A stretch of DNA of 64,000 nucleotides from Nanosyncoccus sp963540965 (lineage in GTDB: Bacteria > Patescibacteriota > Saccharimonadia > Saccharimonadales > Saccharimonadaceae). Below are positions 58,140 to 64,000 of this stretch, piece after piece. Each line of letters opens with the position of its first letter. The first letter of the stretch is position 1. A model generated the notes under the pieces. It saw only the letters and a list, made by a program, of their open reading frames with translations. It was not told the origin of the DNA and made no database searches. The DNA lies in assembly GCA_963540965.1 (NCBI GenBank), contig CAUTSA010000001.1:248001-312000 (forward strand). The letters run 5' to 3'. The translations under genes were made by a program, and so were the position numbers.

Positions 58140-60128
58140 ATGGCTGAAAAACAAAAAATTGAGGAATACGATAGTTCCGAAATCCAGGTCCTAGAAGGGC
58201 TAGAGCCGGTTCGTGTACGTCCAGGTATGTATATTGGATCGACCGGATACGATGGTTTACATCACTTAGTAAAAGAAATTGCAGACAACTCAATTGATGA
58301 GGCGATCGCAGGTTTTGCGACTAAGGTATTGATTACGTTACAGAGTGATGGCGGTGTGAGGGTTGAGGATAACGGACGTGGTATTCCAGTAGATATTCAT
58401 CCAAAAACACATAAATCAACACTTGAGACAGTATTAACTGTTCTGCATGCTGGTGGTAAATTTGGGGGTGGTGGTTATAAGGTTTCTTCAGGTCTGCACG
58501 GTGTGGGTTCATCGGTGGTGAATGCTCTTTCAACCAAGATGATCGCGGAAGTTTACCGAGATAAAAAAATTCATCATATTGAATTTGAAACAGGTAAGCC
58601 AATTATGCAGCTTGATACCTCAAAGAAGACTGATAAACAAGGTACCTGTATTACTTTTTACCCTGATCCAACAATCTTTAAAGAGACAACTACTTTTGAT
58701 TATGATTGGGTGGCGCATTATGCAAGGCATCAGGCATACTTAACTAAGGGAATTTTAATTTCTGTATTTGATGAGAGAACCGGAGAAAGAGAAACTTTCT
58801 ATTTTGAAGGTGGTATCAAGAGCTACGTAAAGCGTTTGAATGAAAGTAAGGAAGTTCTAGCTGACGACATTTTTTATGTTGATAAGCAGATTGAGGAAGC
58901 AGAGGTGGAGATTGCAGTGCAATATAACGATACCTATGCGGAAACTATGAAACCATTCGCAAATAACGTGTTGACCCCTGAAGGTGGAACCCATGTGGTT
59001 GGTTTTAGAACGGCTCTAAATCGTACAATTAATGACTATGCAAGACGTAATAATCTACTAAAAGAAAAAGAGGATAACCTAACTGGCGATGATATTAAGG
59101 AAGGTTTGACGGCGGTAATCTCTGTAAAGATTCCAAATCCAGAGTTTGAAGGCCAGACTAAAAATAAGTTAGGTAACCCAGAAGTACGTGGTTATGTAGA
59201 TAAGGTAATGTCAGAATACTTTGGCTATTATCTTGAGGAGAATCCTGCAATTGCGAAAAAAATTGTGGGGAAGGCAACTTTGGCTGCACGAGCACGTAAG
59301 GCAGCAAGAGCGGCGCGCGATAATGTGATTCGTAAGGGTGCGTTTGAAGGTTTAAACCTGCCTTCAAAGCTAGCTGATTGTTCGTCAAGAGATCGTACGG
59401 AATGTGAATTATTCATCGTCGAGGGTAACTCGGCGGCTGGTTCAGCAAAAGAAGGACGTAATTCAAAGATTCAAGCAATTTTGCCACTACGTGGTAAGGT
59501 GTTGAATACCGAACGTGCTAGATTGGATAAAATGTATGCGAACGCAGAATTAGTTTCTTTGATTAAGGCGCTTGGGGTAGGGATTGGTGATCAGTTTGAT
59601 CTATCTGGTCTACGCTATTACAAGATTGTTTTCATGACCGATGCCGATGTTGATGGTGCGCATATTTCAACCTTACTTCTTACTTTCTTCTTCCGCTATA
59701 TGCCAGAAGTAGTAAAGGGTGGACATGTTTATCTTGCGAAGCCACCACTATTTGGCTTAATTAAGGGTACGGGTTCAAATAGGAAGATCGATTATATCTA
59801 TGATGAAGAGGCGTTGGAAGCAAAAATTGCCGCGAGAATTGAAGAGCGAAAGAAAGAGGGCTTAAAGATTAACCCTGAGGATGAGAGATTTAAGCAGGCT
59901 GGATATACTGCACAACAGCGCTTTAAGGGTCTTGGTGAAATGAATGCACAACAACTTTGGGATACGACAATGAATCCAGATAATCGAGTGTTGGTGAGAG
60001 TGAATATTGAAGACGCGGAAAAGGCAGATGCAATCTTTACGAAACTGATGGGCCAGGAGGTGGAACTTCGTAAAAACTTTATTCAGTCACGAGCTTCAAC
60101 TGTTAAAATTGATGATTTGGACTTCTAG
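58140..60128 (+). CDS. gyrB: DNA gyrase subunit B
   Basis: 662 aa. GHKL ATPase (YIGSTGYDGLHHLVKEIADNSIDEA, GRGIPVD, GLHGVGSSVVNAL), transducer domain and TOPRIM with VEGNSAAGSAKEGR, LPLRGKVLN and DADVDGAHI. The C-terminal tail ends with RAS-TVKIDDLDF. Motif EGDSAGGSA is EGNSAAGSA here; the Asn is near residue 430. ATG 58140 is preferred over the adjacent TTG because AGGT lies nine bases before it. It precedes gyrA by 11-17 bases. Confidence 0.97.
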   Translation: MAEKQKIEEYDSSEIQVLEGLEPVRVRPGMYIGSTGYDGLHHLVKEIADNSIDEAIAGFATKVLITLQSDGGVRVEDNGRGIPVDIHPKTHKSTLETVLTVLHAGGKFGGGGYKVSSGLHGVGSSVVNALSTKMIAEVYRDKKIHHIEFETGKPIMQLDTSKKTDKQGTCITFYPDPTIFKETTTFDYDWVAHYARHQAYLTKGILISVFDERTGERETFYFEGGIKSYVKRLNESKEVLADDIFYVDKQIEEAEVEIAVQYNDTYAETMKPFANNVLTPEGGTHVVGFRTALNRTINDYARRNNLLKEKEDNLTGDDIKEGLTAVISVKIPNPEFEGQTKNKLGNPEVRGYVDKVMSEYFGYYLEENPAIAKKIVGKATLAARARKAARAARDNVIRKGAFEGLNLPSKLADCSSRDRTECELFIVEGNSAAGSAKEGRNSKIQAILPLRGKVLNTERARLDKMYANAELVSLIKALGVGIGDQFDLSGLRYYKIVFMTDADVDGAHISTLLLTFFFRYMPEVVKGGHVYLAKPPLFGLIKGTGSNRKIDYIYDEEALEAKIAARIEERKKEGLKINPEDERFKQAGYTAQQRFKGLGEMNAQQLWDTTMNPDNRVLVRVNIEDAEKADAIFTKLMGQEVELRKNFIQSRASTVKIDDLDF

Positions 60129-60145
60129 TCTAGAAAGGAATGATG

Positions 60146-62833
60146 ATGAAAGAGAATAAAAACAATCCAGAGAATCTAGACAATGAAAAAGTGAGTAAGG
60201 TTGGCGGTGTGCCAGATGCGACTGATGATAAAGGTGTAGATGAAACTATGGGTAAAACCCCAGACTTGAAAAAGAAAAGACTTGAGGCTGACGAGAATGA
60301 AGTAGATGAGACTGAAGAAACGGAAGCTAGTGAAACAGAGGAAGATGTTCATGTTGGTGGCTTAACGGCAAGGCGAGCTGAGGACGGCGTAGAGGAATTG
60401 ACGGTTGAGAATGTGATGGAAGACTCCTTCCTGCGTTACTCGATGTCAGTAATTATCGACCGTGCACTGCCAGACGTGAGGGATGGTTTGAAACCAGTGC
60501 ATCGTCGTATTCTTTATGCGATGTATAAAAATGGCTGGAAGGCCCCACACGCTACAGTAAAATCTGCACGTATCGTTGGTGAGGTAATGGGTAAGTACCA
60601 CCCACACGGTGATTCGTCAATTTATGATGCAATGGTAAACTTGGCGCAGCCATGGAAGATGCGTTATACCTTGGTTGAGGGGCAGGGTAACTTTGGTTCG
60701 ATGGATGGTGATGATCCAGCGGCCTCCCGTTATACAGAGGCACGAATGGATAAGGTGGGAGCGGAGCTATTGTCTGATATTGAAAAAGAGACGGTTGATT
60801 TTCGTGATAACTTCGACGGTACAGAGAAGGAACCAGTCGTGTTACCTGCTGCGGTGCCAAATATTCTATTGAATGGCCAGATGGGTATTGCGGTCGGTAT
60901 GGCTACAAATATTCCACCACATAACCTTGGGGAAGTTGTAGACGCTACCGTGTCGTTAATCGACAATCCTGATGCAACGCTCGATGATTTATTGAAGCAT
61001 GTAAAAGGTCCTGATTTTCCAACTGGTGCTGAGGTTTATGGTGGAGCGCCAATGAAGCAGGCCTATGCAACAGGTAAAGGTTCAGTGACTATCCGGGCGA
61101 TTGCGGATATTGAAGAGCGTAAAAATGGTCGCTTTAATATTGTAATCACTGAAGTGCCATATGGTATGAGTAAGGAATCTTTTATCGAGAAAGTTCGTCA
61201 ATTAGTATTGGATAAAAAATTGACTCATATTGCTGACGCTAGGGATGAATCGGCACGAGGTAAGATTCGAGTAGTAGTAGAACTAAAAAAGGATGCCTAT
61301 CCAAAGAAGATTTTGAACCAGTTATATAAGATGACTGATTTGCAGACGACTTTTCATTATAATGTTTTGGCGTTAGTTAATGGTATCCAGCCTCGTATTA
61401 TGGGATTGAAGGAAATTTTGGCGGAATTTATTAAGCATCGCCAGAAGGTGATTCGTCGCCGTACGGAGTATGATCTAAGGAAAGCAAAAGAGCGTGCTCA
61501 TATTCTCGAAGGTTTGAAGATTGCTCTAGATAATATTGACGAAGTGATTAAGACAATTCGTGAATCTTATGATGATGCGGATAAACGCTTGATGGAACGT
61601 TTTGGTTTGTCTGAAATTCAGGCTGCAGCTATTTTGGCAATGCAACTTCGCCGCTTGCAAGGACTTGAGCGAGATAAAATTGAAGCTGAGCTCCAAGAAT
61701 TAATGGCAATGATTGCAAAATATGAAGAAATTCTTGCCGATGAAGCAAAGGTGCTTGCTGTAGTCAAAGATGAGTTGTTGGCCATGAAGGACAAATATGG
61801 TGATAAGCGTCGTAGTAAGATGTTTAATCATGAGCTTGGTAAGTTCTCAGAGGAAGAACTGATTCCTGAAGAGGAAAGTGTCGTTCTATTGACAGCAGAG
61901 AACTATATTAAACGTGTGTCACAGACCGATTTTCATCGTCAGAATAGGGGTGGAAAAGGTAAGCGAGGTATGACTACGAAGGAAGAAGATGTGATTTCGC
62001 AGATTATTACGGCTAATTCACATGATTTCTTATATTTCTTTACTTCGCAGGGACGAATCTTCAAAATGAAAGCCTATGAAGTACCACAGGCTTCGTTGAC
62101 TGCGAAGGGGACTGCAGCGGTGAACCTACTTAATATGCATCCAGATGAGAAAATTACGGAGATTATTAAGCATAGTGATGGAATCGATCCTGAGACGGGT
62201 TATCTCTTTATGGCGACCAAAAAAGGTACGATTAAAAAGACTGAAACAAAGAATTATATGAACGTACGTTCAAATGGTCTGATTACGATTAAGTTGGATC
62301 CAGGAGATGAACTGAAGTGGGTGAAGGCCACAACAGGAAAGAATGACATTATTATTTCAACTTCAGCTGGTCAAGCAATCCGCTTTAATGAGGAAGACGT
62401 AAGGGCAATGGGTCGTTCAGCAATGGGGGTGCGTGGTATTAGGTTGAGGCCAAAAGATGAAGTAGTGGGGATGGATGTAGTAACAGATCCAAAACAGACT
62501 TTAATTGCAGTGTCGGCTAATGGTTACGGAAAAGCAACACTAGTTTCTAACTTCCCAACGCATAAGCGTGGTGGTGTTGGAATTAAGGTGGCTTCCGTAA
62601 CAGAGAAGACTGGTCCAATTGTGGCGGTACACACCTTAGATCCAGAAGCTTCAGAAGTAATTATGATGTCTAGTTTGGGTCAGGCAATTCGTGTAGCAGT
62701 TAAAGATATTCCGGTATTAGGTCGCGCAACTCAAGGAGTTAGAATTATGCGACTTGCAGATGACGATACGGTTGCATCGCTTGGGATTGTCTTGCCAGAA
62801 GATAAAGAAGAGGAATCTGAGGAAGAAGAGTAG
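60146..62833 (+). CDS. gyrA: DNA gyrase subunit A
   Basis: About 895 aa. An acidic N-terminal extension of some 75 residues precedes the winged-helix and tower domains: DSFLRYSMSVIIDRALPDVRDGLKPVHRRIL, HPHGDSSIYDAM (positions equal to Ser83 and Asp87 are conserved) and the catalytic Tyr in AASRYTEAR (near residue 196). The C-terminal pinwheel has the GyrA box QNRGGKG near residue 598, which marks it as gyrase and not topoisomerase IV. Three ATGs in a row begin at 60140; the third has the best spacing from AAAGGA. Confidence 0.97.
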   Translation: MKENKNNPENLDNEKVSKVGGVPDATDDKGVDETMGKTPDLKKKRLEADENEVDETEETEASETEEDVHVGGLTARRAEDGVEELTVENVMEDSFLRYSMSVIIDRALPDVRDGLKPVHRRILYAMYKNGWKAPHATVKSARIVGEVMGKYHPHGDSSIYDAMVNLAQPWKMRYTLVEGQGNFGSMDGDDPAASRYTEARMDKVGAELLSDIEKETVDFRDNFDGTEKEPVVLPAAVPNILLNGQMGIAVGMATNIPPHNLGEVVDATVSLIDNPDATLDDLLKHVKGPDFPTGAEVYGGAPMKQAYATGKGSVTIRAIADIEERKNGRFNIVITEVPYGMSKESFIEKVRQLVLDKKLTHIADARDESARGKIRVVVELKKDAYPKKILNQLYKMTDLQTTFHYNVLALVNGIQPRIMGLKEILAEFIKHRQKVIRRRTEYDLRKAKERAHILEGLKIALDNIDEVIKTIRESYDDADKRLMERFGLSEIQAAAILAMQLRRLQGLERDKIEAELQELMAMIAKYEEILADEAKVLAVVKDELLAMKDKYGDKRRSKMFNHELGKFSEEELIPEEESVVLLTAENYIKRVSQTDFHRQNRGGKGKRGMTTKEEDVISQIITANSHDFLYFFTSQGRIFKMKAYEVPQASLTAKGTAAVNLLNMHPDEKITEIIKHSDGIDPETGYLFMATKKGTIKKTETKNYMNVRSNGLITIKLDPGDELKWVKATTGKNDIIISTSAGQAIRFNEEDVRAMGRSAMGVRGIRLRPKDEVVGMDVVTDPKQTLIAVSANGYGKATLVSNFPTHKRGGVGIKVASVTEKTGPIVAVHTLDPEASEVIMMSSLGQAIRVAVKDIPVLGRATQGVRIMRLADDDTVASLGIVLPEDKEEESEEEE

Positions 62834-62848
62834 ACTAAATACTTTAAA

Positions 62849-62875
62849 AATACTCCGGAAACGGAGTATTTTTTA
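62849..62875 (+). terminator. Intrinsic terminator after gyrA
   Basis: AATACTCCG-GAAA-CGGAGTATT, a perfect 9-bp stem with a GAAA loop, then TTTTT. Confidence 0.95.
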
Positions 62876-62914
62876 TGTAAATTAATTAAAGATATTGGCG
62901 TGAAAAAAGTGCAG

Positions 62915-62949
62915 ATATCTTGCTTATGCATTAAAATATCTTGCTTATG
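62915..62949 (+). repeat. Two ATATCTTGCTTATG copies upstream of the surface-protein gene
   Basis: Copies start at 62915 and 62936 (21 bases apart, two helical turns). Same core as the tandem repeat at 51904-51939. The first overlaps TTATGCATTAAAAT, a promoter-like sequence. Confidence 0.7.
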
Positions 62950-63070
62950 ACAAAGTGAAAAAATGAAGATTTTACCCCTGTAAAATAAAAAAATAAAATG
63001 GTAATGTTTGCGTATTTTGAGGACTCCGTGCTAAGGTGTGGGCAAAAGAAATCTAAGTGAGGTAAAGAAA

Positions 63071-64000
63071 ATGAATGAACATATCAGAAATACCAAAAAA
63101 GGCGCCACGGCGACAGCTGGTGTAATAAGGAGAAATTATATTGGTGCGGGGCTATTAACGGTGGCGGCAAGCGCGGTAATGGCAATGAATTTTAGTGTAC
63201 CGACAATGGCGACGAATAAAATGCTGTCAATGAATGCAAATGTGCCAAATCAAGAACATCCAAATGTGCCAGAAGGAAACTGGGAAATTGAACCTCTAAA
63301 ATCATTACCACCAAAATATGACGGACATATTCACTTGCCAGTACCTTTTGTAGACGGGAAACTTGCGGTAAGTCTTGATCGAATTGATAGAACAAATAGC
63401 CAGATCGAGTTTTCGATTAGTAAGAAATGGCTAGGCCAGCACAAGATTAAGAGAATTGGATTTGCATCGGTTAGATGGTATGGTTTTGCAATTGATAATG
63501 CTGGTTTATATGAGGCGAATAAATTTGATGACGAATGGACGACAAAATTATTAGCTAGTAAATTCGATTATGAAGAGATTAAAGATCGTCATGATACAGG
63601 TGAACGTTACTTTTGGATTAAGCCAACCTTCGATCTATTTTATGAATGGTCAAATGATGTTGTGTTTATGGTGCAATTAGATGATGGCCAATATTACAAT
63701 GGTCGTGTTCTCTTTAAAGATGACTGCATGGGGGAATGGTACCCTGGAAAAGACTGCAGAGTTAAAAGTTTTGATATAACAAAGACATCGTGGAACGCGA
63801 GATATGCAGTGCATGATGCTCCAAAGAAATATCAAGAAGGGATGAAGTTAAAAGTAGAGGATGGTTATCTGAATAGTGATGTGGTCACTGAAAAGAAGGA
63901 AAATGAAACACATCCAGAAGAGCCAAAAAAGCCTGATAATTCAAAGACCCCGAATGGAAAGAAGGAGTCTGAGGAATCAAAGAAGCCTGATACCCCAAAA
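63071..64000 (+). CDS. Secreted or surface-anchored protein (partial, first 310 codons)
   Basis: The open frame runs from ATG 63071 off the right edge, and no stop is reached. A basic N-terminus (RNTKKGATATAGVIRRNY) precedes a hydrophobic signal segment (about residues 24-42) and a likely cleavage site near PTMA. Residues about 70-270 are a beta-rich domain with one cysteine pair (DDCMGEWYPGKDC). From about residue 280 a Pro/Lys/Glu/Ser linker (EEPKKPDNSKTPNG, EESKKPDTPK) suggests a stalk leading to a wall or membrane anchor beyond the window. Possibly an adhesin; no family recognised. GAGG lies eight to ten bases before the ATG. Confidence 0.75.
   Translation, partial: MNEHIRNTKKGATATAGVIRRNYIGAGLLTVAASAVMAMNFSVPTMATNKMLSMNANVPNQEHPNVPEGNWEIEPLKSLPPKYDGHIHLPVPFVDGKLAVSLDRIDRTNSQIEFSISKKWLGQHKIKRIGFASVRWYGFAIDNAGLYEANKFDDEWTTKLLASKFDYEEIKDRHDTGERYFWIKPTFDLFYEWSNDVVFMVQLDDGQYYNGRVLFKDDCMGEWYPGKDCRVKSFDITKTSWNARYAVHDAPKKYQEGMKLKVEDGYLNSDVVTEKKENETHPEEPKKPDNSKTPNGKKESEESKKPDTPK

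Noticed and set aside
1..64000. UGA=Gly genetic code (code 25)
   Set aside because: All conserved proteins read through with the standard code, and TGA occurs at true gene ends (znuC and the 75-aa gene).
1..64000. Insertion sequences or prophage genes
   Set aside because: No transposase, terminal inverted repeat or phage structural gene was recognised on either strand.

Overview
This 64 kb window is a compact, AT-rich bacterial chromosome segment that is almost certainly from a Candidate Phyla Radiation (Patescibacteria) organism, most likely a Saccharibacterium (TM7). The basis is the gene set: a complete type IV pilus machine, reliance on nucleoside salvage, a VirD4-like ATPase with a separate VirB2-like pilin, a threonyl-tRNA synthetase without a TGS domain, many short or truncated housekeeping enzymes and many small unknown membrane proteins. 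The standard code fits. TGA ends only two of the roughly 50 genes checked and never appears to be a sense codon, so the UGA=Gly code of Gracilibacteria/Absconditabacteria does not apply.

Layout. 1-8 kb: partial mscL, a membrane-anchored unknown, dnaG, a 760-aa coiled-coil unknown, rpoD, a VirB2-like pilin and a lipid-kinase-like protein. 8-16 kb: the pilus operon pilM-pilN-pilO-unknown-pilB, then pilT-pilC. 16-18.6 kb: RNase HI, a CYTH-like protein and a two-gene cassette of a KwaB/DUF4868-like protein and a zinc-ribbon protein. 18.6-25 kb: a zinc-type ABC importer behind a palindrome-flanked promoter, and a heterodimeric ABC exporter. 25-28.7 kb: tdk-tmk-ung, a type IV pilin and its peptidase PilD. 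28.7-34.6 kb: a Xer recombinase, ndk, a PH-domain protein, a SurA-like chaperone, four tRNAs and a GDPD. 34.5-47.3 kb: trxB, an NMP-kinase-like protein, polA, a RhuM-Fic protein, a GT2 glycosyltransferase, tRNA-Val, thrS, miaA, a regulator and an M50 protease. 47.3-52.4 kb: a structured RNA, a Nudix-RNase H fusion, RNase P RNA, infC-rpmI-rplT-rpmB, comM and tmRNA. 52.4-53.7 kb: a gene-poor region with a candidate sRNA, TGTAA/TTACA palindromes and another structured RNA. 53.7-64 kb: small membrane protein, VirD4-like ATPase, gyrB, gyrA and the start of a secreted surface protein.

How it fits together. Replication and repair (DnaG, Pol I, Ung, gyrase, Xer), thymidine salvage (Tdk to Tmk to Ndk) and surface functions (pilus, exporter, GT2, secreted protein, coupling ATPase) dominate, as expected of an epibiont that takes building blocks from a host. 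Transcription starts appear very compact. Many genes have an extended -10 box (TATGnTATAAT-like) ending 6-9 bp before the start codon with no Shine-Dalgarno, which implies leaderless mRNAs.

Most notable observations: DnaG has lost all four zinc ligands; the tmRNA has a non-canonical T-loop; infC starts at ATT; a KwaB-like gene stands without KwaA; a RhuM-Fic protein has a dead Fic motif; a Nudix-RNase HI fusion sits behind an unclassified structured RNA; the pilT promoter and an orphan structured-RNA promoter share a 24-bp element; and there is a well-formed new sRNA candidate.
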